Virus record (IMG/VR): IMGVR_UViG_3300030102_004069
Location: 1-39,833 of that record
DNA from: a virus
Reading direction: 5' to 3' (one strand)
Length of the DNA stretch: 39,833 nucleotides
The notes under the pieces: generated by a model
The model's input: the letters and a program-made list of their open reading frames with translations, nothing else
What the model was told of the DNA's origin: nothing
Database searches by the model: none
Part shown: one piece after another, positions 28,813 through 37,653 of the stretch
Layout of the letters: each line of letters begins with the position of its first letter
Numbering within the stretch: position 1 is the first letter of the stretch
Made by a program: the position numbers and the translations under genes

Positions 28813-31165
28813 TTACTATCCCACCCTTATTAAATAAATTTAGAGCTTGAGCTAATTGTGGATTAGATCCTCCTGTAGGTACACCTCCACCTTGATTTAT
28901 TATTGGAAAGTTTGAAGGTTGAACCTCTGGTAATGGTAAAGCTGCTTGTTCATTTCTTGCATCAATAGCTTGGTTTCTTTCATTCAACTGAGCTTCAGCA
29001 AATCGCTTTTGATCATCATCTATTGCACCAATTGTAAATAATCTTCCTATCATTTGGTTATATAAAGACGTTATTTTTTTATCCGTAAGTGTTCCTTTAG
29101 CAGCCTCCGTATACTGTGTTTTAAAAACAAGTTGTTGAAACTTAGGATCTAACATTGCTTTACCTAAATATTTAGGTGCAATCAAAATACCAACAGCTGG
29201 TAATAAGGCACCTGATGTAGCAGCTACCCCAGCAGCACCAGGAAAAATCAAACCAGGACCTAGTTGCATAACAGTTCCTGCTGCTCCTGCTTGTTTCATT
29301 TGGATTAAAACTCCACCAGGTATTCCCTTTATATCTGAAATTTCCCCTTGAGCATATCCTAATACTTTTTGTATATCTTGTAATTTTTTTATATCTGCAG
29401 GATCTTTGTAAAGAACTTTTAAAGAGTCCATATTTTTTTCTAAATTTTTTACAAATTTATTTGCATTGTAAAAGTCTCCGAACTGTGCGTTTGGTTCTAT
29501 AGATTCACTTAACATATTTTTTAAAAAATGACCTCTTAAAGAATCTTTTAATCCATTAGCTTGTGCTTGAGTTATTGCTTTTGGTAGATTATAAATTTCT
29601 TCCTTACCTTTTGTAATTTGTGGTAGCTTATCTATTTCATTTGTAATTCTACCAAGTAAATCTGTTTTGTTTCCTTTAGTAACATTCATAAATATAGAGC
29701 CCATATCAGCAGTTTCTCGTGCTCCTTTTGCCAACAACGATACAATAGTTCCTCTTTGAAAAACATCTTTACCACCTTTATAAAATTCTCTAGCTACATC
29801 TAAAGCAGTTGCTGCATCTGGATTCATTCCTGATTTTTTTAATACTTCTGGACTTAATAAATCATCAAGTTTAGTAATAACATCATTAACAGCATTTGCA
29901 CTTTTTGGACTTGTAATTTTCATTACTTCTTTATGTGCTGCTAAATCAGCCCTTATAGCTGCGGTTTCAGCATAAGATAATTTTCCCGCTTGTGTATCTG
30001 CAACGGTTCTTAATTTATTTACTAAATTGTTTACAATACCAATATTAGGATTAGTCCCTAAACCAGATAAATTAATATTACGATTTAAAAGTTGGACAGT
30101 CTCCTCTAATCCATCTTTACCATAAATACTCAATAAAGCTTTATTTTTATTTTTACCTAATATATCGTCAACTCTTTTAAAAAGTATATCCGATTGTTTT
30201 CTAAATAATTCTTCTCCTTGAGTAAAAGTATTAAAAAATAAAGTTCCTAATTCTGATTTATTAGCAACTTGGCTTCCTTCAGTTAATGATGAAACTACAT
30301 CTGCAGCTACTCTGTCTCCGATAACTTTTGACGACCTATATCTTTTAGCAAACTGTCCCCCACCGAATATGGATTTGCTAAAAATATTTTCTAAAATATT
30401 AATTGTTTGATTGTTTGTTTTAAAAGCTGGTGTTAATCCTTTTTGCATTTCTACTGCAGCGTCTCTTATTTTGTTAAAGTCCCCATCAGGTATATTATTT
30501 TTTTTCATGTATGCTTTGATAGCATCTTCATCAGGTAATAGTTTTTTTGTGGCTTCTATTTGTCCCTTTAAATCTAATTTTTTTAAAGCTGCTGCTTTTT
30601 CTGGACCATATAAAATTTCATAAGCTTTACTAGTTAATTGATTTTCAGCTAATGTTGCATCTGTTAATTCAGTAGCAAATTGTCTTGGTTTATTTAAAAA
30701 TTTTCTCATAACTTGACCACCTTTAATAAATAGTGGTCCACCAACTGCCTCTGCAAGTGCACCTTCTCCAGCTGCTCTTGCAACTTCTTTTGCTACATTT
30801 TCACTAGGATCAAATGTTTCAGAAGCCAAAGCTCCGACAGCTCCCCCTGCTCCAGCTCCTGCTGATGCTTTTGCTAAAGCTCTAAAAAAAGGTTTGCTTA
30901 ACATACCAACTTTTAATGCAAGTCCAGGTAATGTAAAACCACCACCTTTTAATGAACCTAAAACAGAACCACCAACCTCAAGTGCTATTCTTCCAAAATT
31001 AGGACCTTTTTCATAATCATCAACTTGTTGATCTGCAACTGAATTAGCTACTGCTTCATTATTAAGAAGTTCTAATGATTTTTTTATTTCTGATATTTCT
31101 TTTGTATTAGGAGAATCTCCCTCTATGTTTACTACACCAAGACCTTTTACGTTTATTTTTCCCAT
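28793..31165 (-). CDS. Large internal virion / DNA-ejection protein (790 aa)
   Basis: The N-terminus INVKGLGVVNIEGDSPNTKE is a short beta motif found, from memory, at the start of several large phage proteins. Two Ala/Gly-rich hydrophobic zones (about 65-125 and 640-695: ASAGAGAGGAVGALAS, and GPGLIFPGAAGVAATSGALL) could insert into membrane. The region between is helical. The C-terminus ends LFNKGGIVSAKKNF. Size, position among late genes and membrane-active zones fit podovirus ejection proteins, which form the channel through the cell envelope. No lytic transglycosylase motif is visible. Confidence 0.68.
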   Translation of the reverse strand: MGKINVKGLGVVNIEGDSPNTKEISEIKKSLELLNNEAVANSVADQQVDDYEKGPNFGRIALEVGGSVLGSLKGGGFTLPGLALKVGMLSKPFFRALAKASAGAGAGGAVGALASETFDPSENVAKEVARAAGEGALAEAVGGPLFIKGGQVMRKFLNKPRQFATELTDATLAENQLTSKAYEILYGPEKAAALKKLDLKGQIEATKKLLPDEDAIKAYMKKNNIPDGDFNKIRDAAVEMQKGLTPAFKTNNQTINILENIFSKSIFGGGQFAKRYRSSKVIGDRVAADVVSSLTEGSQVANKSELGTLFFNTFTQGEELFRKQSDILFKRVDDILGKNKNKALLSIYGKDGLEETVQLLNRNINLSGLGTNPNIGIVNNLVNKLRTVADTQAGKLSYAETAAIRADLAAHKEVMKITSPKSANAVNDVITKLDDLLSPEVLKKSGMNPDAATALDVAREFYKGGKDVFQRGTIVSLLAKGARETADMGSIFMNVTKGNKTDLLGRITNEIDKLPQITKGKEEIYNLPKAITQAQANGLKDSLRGHFLKNMLSESIEPNAQFGDFYNANKFVKNLEKNMDSLKVLYKDPADIKKLQDIQKVLGYAQGEISDIKGIPGGVLIQMKQAGAAGTVMQLGPGLIFPGAAGVAATSGALLPAVGILIAPKYLGKAMLDPKFQQLVFKTQYTEAAKGTLTDKKITSLYNQMIGRLFTIGAIDDDQKRFAEAQLNERNQAIDARNEQAALPLPEVQPSNFPIINQGGGVPTGGSNPQLAQALNLFNKGGIVSAKKNF

Positions 31166-32073
31166 TATTTAATCTCAACTAATTCATCACCTTCAAATTG
31201 AAAACTTTTTAACGATGGATCATAACTTTGAATATCACCAAAAGTTATACCAAATTCTGCAAAAGCTTCTTTATAATTTGATATATTATCAGGATCTTCA
31301 ACAACACCGCCTGAACCTATTCTTGCATTTAAAGAATTTATATTTTCTTTAGCTACTTGTAATTTTTTTAAAATTACACCTTCATCATCTAATATAGATG
31401 GTAGAATAGCTGCAAAACTAGCTTCCTCTAACGGACCAACTTGTGCACCCCTTAATGCTGCAATAGCTTCTTTTCGAAAATCTTCAATACGTGCATCTAA
31501 CTCTGCGGCTTTAGGATTCATACCTATCGCAGCAGTTATTTTAGAAAATCTACCACCACCTAAAGGACCTGTACTAACATCTCCTGATTTAACAAGTTGT
31601 GTAATTGTATCTGCTTTTTTTACAACATTCTCTCTTTTTGCAGTATCTTTTCTTTCTGCAAAAGTTGGTTTATCTACAATATCAACTATAGCTCCATTTT
31701 TTTCTTTACCAATAATTCTATCATTTGGGTTATAGCCAAATGCTTGTTTTTCAGAACTTGTTAGTGCTCTTACTGATTCTGTTTGAGATTTTTTATCTTG
31801 AAGTTCTGCTAATGAAATCATAGTTGCTGGAACTTTACTAAGACCTTCTCCCAAAGCTCTACCTACACCAGCTAAAACATTTTCACCTGGTCTTTTAGTT
31901 GATGATAACAAAGGAGCTGCAAGTGTTGCTGCATATAAAGCTTTTTCCTGACTTGTTAATCCACCATTACTAAATTTTTGTATACTAGCTATACCACCAA
32001 TATTAAAATTTTTTGGTTTATGATATTTAAAATATCTATCCTTAAATAATTTTCTTGATAAAACTTTATCCAT
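31165..32073 (-). CDS. Putative internal virion protein (302 aa)
   Basis: It contains two NGG/NIGG-type motifs near the N-terminus (FNIGGIASIQ and FSNGGLTSQEK). An Ala/Leu-rich stretch follows (LYAATLAAPLLSS), then helical domains with VLAGVGRALGEGLSKVPAT and RKEAIAALRGAQVG. It shares one base with the 790-aa gene and precedes it in the operon. The GG motifs recur in three other late proteins here, which supports a common virion context. No family is recognised. Confidence 0.65.
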   Translation of the reverse strand: MDKVLSRKLFKDRYFKYHKPKNFNIGGIASIQKFSNGGLTSQEKALYAATLAAPLLSSTKRPGENVLAGVGRALGEGLSKVPATMISLAELQDKKSQTESVRALTSSEKQAFGYNPNDRIIGKEKNGAIVDIVDKPTFAERKDTAKRENVVKKADTITQLVKSGDVSTGPLGGGRFSKITAAIGMNPKAAELDARIEDFRKEAIAALRGAQVGPLEEASFAAILPSILDDEGVILKKLQVAKENINSLNARIGSGGVVEDPDNISNYKEAFAEFGITFGDIQSYDPSLKSFQFEGDELVEIK

Positions 32074-32074
32074 A

Positions 32075-32917
32075 TTACCTCGGCTGCATCAAGTTGTAAG
32101 CAGAGTATGCACCTAATCCTGCACCTAATGCTTGTCCAACTGGGTTAGCACCTGGAGCCGTGGTTGCTGTAAGTGTACTCTGTGTTGTTGGTAAATTTGT
32201 CATGATACCTTTTAAAAATTCTATTCTTTGATAAGGCTCATATGCTCTTTGTAAAGCAGTTTGTCTTTGTGCTTGTAAGGCAGCTTGACCAATTCCTCTT
32301 TGTACTCCACCTGCTTGAAGTTGAGCTTGAATATCTGCAAGAGACATAGCTTGTTGTTGAGCACCTAATTGACCTAATGCTTGACCAGAAGCTAATTGTT
32401 GTGCTCTTTGTGTTTGTGCTGCACCTAATGCAGTTTGAAAACCTTGTGCTTGAGCTTGACCTATATTTGCTAATCTTGCTCTTTCAATTTCTGCTTCTGC
32501 AATACCTTGTCTTGCTCCACCAAAAGCACCAGCACCTACTGCTTGTGCACCTAATTGATTAGTAGCCATTTGTGCTTGTCTTGTTATTTCATCTGTTACA
32601 AAAGATTGGAATGGATTTAAAAATTTTGAAATATTAGGATCAGCTTGTGCCCCTTGTAAAGCAGTTATACCTTGTCCAACTGTTCCAGCTCCTACACCAG
32701 TTTGACCTGCTTGAGTTATAGCAGCTTGTTCAATTGCAGAAATAGGTGCTACTTGAACTGCAGGTAATGATACTGGACTAGATGCTAATTTAGCAGCTTG
32801 ATCATATAGGGATAATTTTCTAGCTTCAACTCCTGGAGCTTCTCTTTGTGTAACTACTTGACTTCCAGACTCTGTGGAACCACCACTAGAACCGCCTCCT
32901 CCAAAAATAAAACTCAT
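32075..32917 (-). CDS. Gln/Ala-rich internal virion protein (280 aa)
   Basis: A Gly/Ser-rich start (FIFGGGGSSGGSTESGS) is followed by a long Ala/Gln-rich helical region (about 60-230). It contains FVTDEITRQAQMATNQLGAQ, GAGAFGGARQGIAEAE, and AQQQAMSLADIQAQLQAGG. The end, GQALGAGLGAYSAYNLMQPR, is small and hydrophobic. Such composition is usual in podovirus internal or DNA-transfer proteins that unfold during ejection. Assignment rests on composition and neighbours. Confidence 0.7.
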   Translation of the reverse strand: MSFIFGGGGSSGGSTESGSQVVTQREAPGVEARKLSLYDQAAKLASSPVSLPAVQVAPISAIEQAAITQAGQTGVGAGTVGQGITALQGAQADPNISKFLNPFQSFVTDEITRQAQMATNQLGAQAVGAGAFGGARQGIAEAEIERARLANIGQAQAQGFQTALGAAQTQRAQQLASGQALGQLGAQQQAMSLADIQAQLQAGGVQRGIGQAALQAQRQTALQRAYEPYQRIEFLKGIMTNLPTTQSTLTATTAPGANPVGQALGAGLGAYSAYNLMQPR

Positions 32918-33378
32918 TATTTAATCTCCTTTGTATATAAGTATCTTTTTACGCCCCAACCTTTTGTTTTTAAAAACGGTTGCCAACCTGGTCTAGCATG
33001 AACAGCTATTCTTTTACAATTAGCTGTTTTAGCAAGGCTCTCTATTATATCAGCAAGTTCATCTTGCCACAATTCTCTCTTTTCTCCTTTTAACAATATT
33101 ACTTCACATTGATTAAAATTAGGTAGGGCCGTGATACGTGTAACACAAACACCGAATACTTTATATTGCACACCATCGTCAGAACCAAACATTACAAACA
33201 ATTGAAGTTGTCCATTTTTAATAGATTTTTTTAAATCATTAATACTCATTGGATCTCCATCATATTTTAGTCCCTCTCTCAACATAAAATCTACTAAGTT
33301 CCAATACTCATCAAGTAATCTTGGAAAAATTTCAAGTACCTCTACTTGTTTTTTTATTTTAGTTTGGTTTACTTGCAT
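32917..33378 (-). CDS. GNAT-like phage protein, T7 gp13-like (153 aa)
   Basis: It has FVMFGSDDGVQYKVFGVCVT (strand pair), NQCEVILLKGEKRELWQDEL, and RIAVHARPGWQPFLKTKGWG, then a final strand YLYTKEI. This order is that of a GNAT fold as seen in small proteins near internal virion genes, including the T7 gp13 group. The acetyl-CoA loop (Q/RxxGxG/A) is not evident, so it may be structural rather than enzymatic. It lies between internal virion genes. Confidence 0.6.
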   Translation of the reverse strand: MQVNQTKIKKQVEVLEIFPRLLDEYWNLVDFMLREGLKYDGDPMSINDLKKSIKNGQLQLFVMFGSDDGVQYKVFGVCVTRITALPNFNQCEVILLKGEKRELWQDELADIIESLAKTANCKRIAVHARPGWQPFLKTKGWGVKRYLYTKEIK

Positions 33379-34252
33379 TGACTAAATCATAAATTCTTTT
33401 AAATTTTTTTTGTTGGTCATAAAAAAAATCTGCTCCTGCTTTTCTCATGCCCTTAAAACTTTTTGGATCTGCACCAGATAATATACCTGCACCTAATACT
33501 GCATCAGCTCTAGATACAAATTCTCCATCTGCTAATTGTGCTAACATAGTGTCTTCATCTTTATCTCCAACACCAGCTCCATCTTCAACATAACCCTTTG
33601 CTCTTACATAATTATTTACATCAGTTTCATCATGATCAACTTTAGAAGGTAAATAATTTATACCACCTTGATTATATTTTGGAATCGCAGTTGCTAAACC
33701 ACCTTGGTTTGCATAAAACATATTAGAACCAAAAACTTCTGATCTAGATGGAATAGTATTTGAGGCAGGTACAAACGCACCCTCTAGTTTATCTGATTGT
33801 TCCGCATATGCTTTTTTATAATCTTCTTCAGTGAATGGTTGCTTAACAGGTTCATCAGATTCTAAAAATGGTAAAGCAGCACTAGCTGTAAAAACTTTAC
33901 CCATTAATGGAAGGCCCCTAAATCCAGAGCCAGATTGTTTTATGAAAGCTTGAATATCTTTTTCAGTTGCATCTTTTCCTAAACTTTTTATTGCTTCTGC
34001 TCTTGATACATCTGGTTTACCTATTAAAGATGAAATACCTCTACCTGCCATCGTTTGTGAACCTATACCTTGCATTGAAAAAGGTATTTGTCCTGCTGCA
34101 CTACCAAAAGATTTTATACCGCCTACTCCAGCCATACCTGCTAGTTGTGAGCCACCACCGACAATGGCAGCATCTCTTAATGCTCTTTTTGTAGATTTTC
34201 CTCTAAGTTTTTGTACGCCAAATGTGGCTAATGCTAATGTAAATGGATCCAT
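33359..34252 (-). CDS. Virion-associated protein with DGEFVSRADAV motif (297 aa)
   Basis: The N-terminus is small-residue-rich and partly hydrophobic (GGSQLAGMAGVGGIKSFGSA). Near 182-203 two GG motifs occur (YANQGGLATAIPKYNQGGINY). The C-terminal block, MLAQLADGEFVSRADAVLG, AGILSGADPKSFKGMRKAGA and DFFYDQQKKF, resembles a motif (DGEFV...A...GAG...GA..ly) widespread in virion-associated proteins of marine phages, recalled from memory. Function is unknown. It overlaps the GNAT-like gene by 20 bases. Confidence 0.72.
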   Translation of the reverse strand: MDPFTLALATFGVQKLRGKSTKRALRDAAIVGGGSQLAGMAGVGGIKSFGSAAGQIPFSMQGIGSQTMAGRGISSLIGKPDVSRAEAIKSLGKDATEKDIQAFIKQSGSGFRGLPLMGKVFTASAALPFLESDEPVKQPFTEEDYKKAYAEQSDKLEGAFVPASNTIPSRSEVFGSNMFYANQGGLATAIPKYNQGGINYLPSKVDHDETDVNNYVRAKGYVEDGAGVGDKDEDTMLAQLADGEFVSRADAVLGAGILSGADPKSFKGMRKAGADFFYDQQKKFKRIYDLVNASKPN

Positions 34253-34289
34253 ATAATAATTTCCTAATTATAGGATACATTATACCTTT

Positions 34290-35174
34290 TTACTGTTTGG
34301 TTATCAACTCATCAACAAAACGTCCCTCATATGCATGTTCCCCAATATGCACTATACCTGCCTCTACATAAGCATAACATTTTCCACCTATATCTTTCCA
34401 TAATTTACAAAAACTAAAATCCTCACCTAGATATGACTTAGTTTCAGGATCATGTAAACAATCAAAAAAATTCCACATATGTGGTCTATCCACATACTTA
34501 CCATTTATAACTGTTTTTTGTACTATATCTTTATTAGGATAAGCCTTAATCATTTTTTCAAACACTGACCTTTTAATTAACATACATCCAGTAGGACTAT
34601 GAGTGACTTCCATAACACCATTATCTACCATAATGCTATTTGGGTTTTCTACTTTCATAGGATAAGTATTTAACCATTTCTTAATATCTTCTGGTTTTTT
34701 TACTAAACCCTTTTGCATTTTCATAAATAGTTTATCCCACATCATAGTTTTTAAAGGATAAGGTATAGATATTAATTCTTTATCTTTTTCTACCATTGTA
34801 AAAATAGCCTTTGAATTAAAATATATATCAGAATCTATAAATAGCATGTGAGTATGTTTTGTTTCCAAAAATGCAGATACACATAAATTTCTACCTTGAG
34901 TTATTAAGGATGATTTAAGTAAACAAAATTGTGTTTCTACTCCTTTATCAAGAGCTAGTTTTTGAAACTCTAAAAGAGCTTGTGTATAATGAATAGAACA
35001 ATCACTATGCACTGGAGTAGCTACAAAAATAGAGTAAGGAGCTTTCTTTTTTTTAACTTCTTTTTTATCTTTCCATAAAGGTGTTATTGCTCTTTCGTGT
35101 GGTTGTGGTTCTGTTTTTAACTCAGTAAGAGTTTGATATGTATCTTCATTTACAAATTGTTCATTTTTTTTCAT
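34290..35174 (-). CDS. GT-A-type glycosyltransferase (294 aa)
   Basis: After a 45-residue charged leader the catalytic domain begins with SIFVATPVHSDCSIHYTQAL. The metal-binding DxD motif is in MLFIDSDIYFN (114-116). DNGVMEVTHSPTGCMLIKRS, GEDFSFCKLWKDIGGKCYAY and the terminal IVHIGEHAYEG (His near the end) follow. This is a nucleotide-sugar-dependent transferase of the GT2-like type. It overlaps a GT4 gene by 14 bases, so the two probably act in one glycan pathway, on virion or host surface (inference). Confidence 0.82.
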   Translation of the reverse strand: MKKNEQFVNEDTYQTLTELKTEPQPHERAITPLWKDKKEVKKKKAPYSIFVATPVHSDCSIHYTQALLEFQKLALDKGVETQFCLLKSSLITQGRNLCVSAFLETKHTHMLFIDSDIYFNSKAIFTMVEKDKELISIPYPLKTMMWDKLFMKMQKGLVKKPEDIKKWLNTYPMKVENPNSIMVDNGVMEVTHSPTGCMLIKRSVFEKMIKAYPNKDIVQKTVINGKYVDRPHMWNFFDCLHDPETKSYLGEDFSFCKLWKDIGGKCYAYVEAGIVHIGEHAYEGRFVDELITKQ

Positions 35175-36090
35175 TTAAAGCACCTTTCAAAAAGGTAGTC
35201 CATTCATAACCCTTTTTTTTCCAATTATAAAATTTTTTAAAATATTGCTGTTGTTGTTCTAAATGTTCCTGAATAAAATCTTCATGTAAATAATTAGATG
35301 CAGTGTGAATAGCAGACGCAGTGTCCATAGCCATCTGTTCATAATTAGTGGAATAGTTTACATAGACTGGCCACTCTGCACAAGTTTCAAAAAGAGCACC
35401 AAAATTATTTGTAATAACATGAACACCAGAAGCTAATGCCTCTAATGCAGACACACAAGAAGTTTCTTCAAATATACATGGATAAACAAACATATCATAG
35501 TTTGGCATCATCTCTCTTATAAATTCATGTGGTTTATATCCAATGTAATTTACATTAGGTAATTCTTTTGCTTGTTCATATAATGGTATGTATTCTTCAT
35601 CATGTACTTTTGCAAAATCACTTCCGTAAACATAAGAAGATGAATACACATCTAAAGTAATTTTAGGATCTTTAATTTCTTGCATGGCTCTTAACATTAC
35701 ATTTAAACCTCTCCATGGAGTGCAGTGGTGTATTAATTTAATTGGATCACCTTTTTTATAAATTTTTCTTATAGGAAATTCTTCAATACCATTTTTTATT
35801 ACTACAGATCTTTCTGTAGGAATATTAAAAAAGTATCTAAACTTTTCATAGTTCCAGTGACTATTAAAAACATACCAATCATACTCTTTATGTCTACTCT
35901 GATCTCTAAAAAATTCTTGTAAGTTAGGTTGATCCCATGAATTTTTTTGCCAAAGAATATTTAGCTTGTTTTTATCTATTGGGACTTTGCCTGGTATTGA
36001 TGTACAAATTTGAACTTGATCTAAAATATCTTTAGGAACATGTCTTTCTAACATTTCATGTTGTAGTTCAGTGGCTCCTCGAGGTTTCAT
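35161..36090 (-). CDS. GT-B-type (GT4-like) glycosyltransferase (309 aa)
   Basis: The C-terminal Rossmann half has IKLIHHCTPWRGLNVMLRAM, LPNVNYIGYKPHEFI and the donor-binding EX7E-like region FEETSCVSALEALASG (207-222), followed by VHVITNNFGALFE. The N-terminal half (1-110) is shorter than in bacterial GT4 enzymes. YVFNSHWN and VVIKNGIEEFP are typical. It starts one base into the stop of a small gene and is coupled to the GT-A gene downstream. Confidence 0.85.
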   Translation of the reverse strand: MKPRGATELQHEMLERHVPKDILDQVQICTSIPGKVPIDKNKLNILWQKNSWDQPNLQEFFRDQSRHKEYDWYVFNSHWNYEKFRYFFNIPTERSVVIKNGIEEFPIRKIYKKGDPIKLIHHCTPWRGLNVMLRAMQEIKDPKITLDVYSSSYVYGSDFAKVHDEEYIPLYEQAKELPNVNYIGYKPHEFIREMMPNYDMFVYPCIFEETSCVSALEALASGVHVITNNFGALFETCAEWPVYVNYSTNYEQMAMDTASAIHTASNYLHEDFIQEHLEQQQQYFKKFYNWKKKGYEWTTFLKGALNEKK

Positions 36091-36281
36091 TATTTTATTT
36101 CACCGTGTTCGTGGCCATCTCCATATTTTTTTATAGTTTCTGTAATTAATTTTAGTAATGCAGTAGAATGTAAATATGCACTTTTTCTATCAAATAAAAT
36201 TTTACCAGTAATAAAATATCTTAACCTTTCTCTCCAAGATAATTTTATTTCTAATTTTTCTTTATGAAAAATATATTGCAT
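36090..36281 (-). CDS. Small hypothetical late protein (63 aa)
   Basis: LSWRERLRYFITGKILFDRK and STALLKLITETIKKYGDGHE are the main blocks. The WRERLxYxxTGK pattern resembles, from memory, small marine-phage proteins. It is basic at the N-terminus and rich in His and acidic residues at the end. It is coupled to both neighbours. Function is unknown. Confidence 0.68.
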   Translation of the reverse strand: MQYIFHKEKLEIKLSWRERLRYFITGKILFDRKSAYLHSTALLKLITETIKKYGDGHEHGEIK

Positions 36282-36485
36282 TTATTTTTTTGTTTTAGCC
36301 CCTATGCTTCCTGCTCTAGTTACTGTTATTTCTAGATCTTGTCTAAAGTCTTCATTAGTAGTATCTGTATTAGGATCAGCCACGTCTGCATCAAACTCTG
36401 CTTTGTCGGCATAAATTTTTCCTGTTCTTTTATGTTTAATTATTTCCTTAGCTTCAGCTGGTATTTTTGGTAAATCATTTGTCAT
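36282..36485 (-). CDS. Small late protein (67 aa)
   Basis: HKRTGKIYADKAEFDADVAD and PNTDTTNEDFRQDLEITV form a pattern that I recall from short late proteins of cyanophages and other marine podoviruses. It is acidic, probably a small beta-hairpin protein. It overlaps the cupin-like gene in an ATGA. Function is unknown. Confidence 0.7.
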   Translation of the reverse strand: MTNDLPKIPAEAKEIIKHKRTGKIYADKAEFDADVADPNTDTTNEDFRQDLEITVTRAGSIGAKTKK

Positions 36486-37030
36486 TGTATATTTATTGTT
36501 AAAGATAGTTTTTTATTATTTTTAGTTAATACTTGATGTAATACATTTTTTGGAATTATGCAAGTATCATTAGGTTTTAAAGTAAAATACTTATCATCTA
36601 CTTTCCACTCTGCAGTGCCATAAATTTGTTTTACTATTACATCATAAGAGTGTTTATGGTAAGGAAAACTTGGTGTTTGACCTACATCTGAAAAATACAT
36701 ATTACACCACATTCTTAAACCAGTGTTAGCTGTAAGTTTTTTGTTAAGATCTCTAAGCTCCTCAGTAAGATCTAAGGTATTAGATATTATTGTTGTAAAA
36801 CCTAAATCATAATAATATTTCCACTTTTCATAATTTAAATAATTATCAATATCAAAAAAACTTCTAGATTCTAAATATGCGTTATTACATAATATTTCAA
36901 CAGAGGGTATACCTTGTGAATATCTGAATGGCCACCTGTGTCTTATTTTTAAAAAATTTAAAATATCTTCTTCACATAAATTTATTTTAGATTCTTTAAC
37001 TATTGCTTCTAATTTATTTAAATCAATCAT
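36482..37030 (-). CDS. Cupin/JmjC-like protein (182 aa)
   Basis: The C-terminal half has the metal site of the JmjC/cupin type: FPYHKHSYDVIVKQIYGTAE (His125, His127, Asp130), then WKVDDKYFTLKPNDTCIIPK and NVLHQVLT (His165). The N-terminal 100 residues are helical (LEAIVKESKINLCEEDILNF). It is thus likely a 2-oxoglutarate/iron hydroxylase of protein or small-molecule substrates, or a non-enzymatic cupin. It overlaps a basic 43-aa gene and a 67-aa gene by four bases each. Confidence 0.72.
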   Translation of the reverse strand: MIDLNKLEAIVKESKINLCEEDILNFLKIRHRWPFRYSQGIPSVEILCNNAYLESRSFFDIDNYLNYEKWKYYYDLGFTTIISNTLDLTEELRDLNKKLTANTGLRMWCNMYFSDVGQTPSFPYHKHSYDVIVKQIYGTAEWKVDDKYFTLKPNDTCIIPKNVLHQVLTKNNKKLSLTINIQ

Positions 37031-37158
37031 CTCCCTTGTCGATTATATTTTTTATTGTGTCCTCTTTTTTTTGATTTATTAGGTTTCTTACAATGTCGCC
37101 TAGGTCTTTTAGGAGGTTTATCTCTAGGTACGTAATGTACAAATTTTTGTCTAGCCAT
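37027..37158 (-). CDS. Very basic small protein (43 aa)
   Basis: Found by translating the gap: MARQKFVHYVPRDKPPKRPR, RHCKKPNKSKKRG, HNKKYNRQGR. More than a third of residues are Lys or Arg. The ATG at 37158 lies inside the end of the 113-aa gene, and the TGA overlaps the cupin-like start (ATGA). From memory, very similar basic peptides occur in marine phages. Binding to DNA or RNA is likely from charge alone. Confidence 0.78.
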   Translation of the reverse strand: MARQKFVHYVPRDKPPKRPRRHCKKPNKSKKRGHNKKYNRQGR

Positions 37159-37492
37159 TTTCTTGAGATCTATCTATTTGTGCATAACTAATTATACCTT
37201 GTATCTCATTAGCTGTTCCAGCTGTCATTTTTAAAGCATCACTTTCTTCTAATACTAAAGTTTCTGTAATTATGCTTTGTGTTGTATTAGCAGCTATAGG
37301 ATTACCACTTATTCTAAAGGTAGCCCCTGCAGAAGAATCAGTAACTTGTACAGATAAGTTTACTGGACTACCAGAAGTATTATCAACTTGTATTTGTTTA
37401 ACTAAACATCTAGCTCCAGCTGGTGAAGTTAAAATTGTAGTTGTATCAGTTGTTGATAAATTTATACCGTTATTTTTATATTGTATGGTCAT
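37151..37492 (-). CDS. Beta-sandwich late protein, possibly decoration or tail (113 aa)
   Basis: The protein is nearly all beta: ISLTTT-like start (NLSTTDTTTILTSPAGARCL), VKQIQVDNTSGSPVNLSVQV, ATFRISGNPIAANTTQSIIT, LVLEESDALKMTAGTANEIQ. This pattern of Thr/Ser-rich strands with VLEExD near the end is typical of small phage capsid-decoration or tail-associated proteins. It is coupled to a 54-aa gene by an ATGA overlap. Confidence 0.65.
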   Translation of the reverse strand: MTIQYKNNGINLSTTDTTTILTSPAGARCLVKQIQVDNTSGSPVNLSVQVTDSSAGATFRISGNPIAANTTQSIITETLVLEESDALKMTAGTANEIQGIISYAQIDRSQENG

Positions 37493-37653
37493 GATAAAAA
37501 GTAATTAAATGCGTCTTGTTCATTTTTTAATTCTTGTTGATAAGAAGTGTTTAACTTATCTTGCATGGTTCGTAAAGACTGATTTATTTGTCTTTGGTTT
37601 TCTTCTGTATAAATAGCTGATGGCTCAGGTATTACAATATCAACTCTAGCCAT
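37489..37653 (-). CDS. Small acidic/Gln-rich protein (54 aa)
   Basis: Found by translating the gap: MARVDIVIPEPSAIYTEENQ, RQINQSLRTMQDKLNTSYQQ, ELKNEQDAFNYFLS. A short strand is followed by a long helix. The start overlaps the tail-protein stop (TAATG) and the stop overlaps the next start (ATGA), so translation is well supported. It may be a tail or head-completion accessory protein (position only). Confidence 0.75.
   Translation of the reverse strand: MARVDIVIPEPSAIYTEENQRQINQSLRTMQDKLNTSYQQELKNEQDAFNYFLS

Noticed and set aside
34258-34276. Inverted TCCTA pair (TTCCTAATTATAGGA) in the small gap after the glycosyltransferase start region
   Set aside because: It resembles the terS-upstream element but stands alone, forms only a short stem and is expected by chance in AT-rich DNA.
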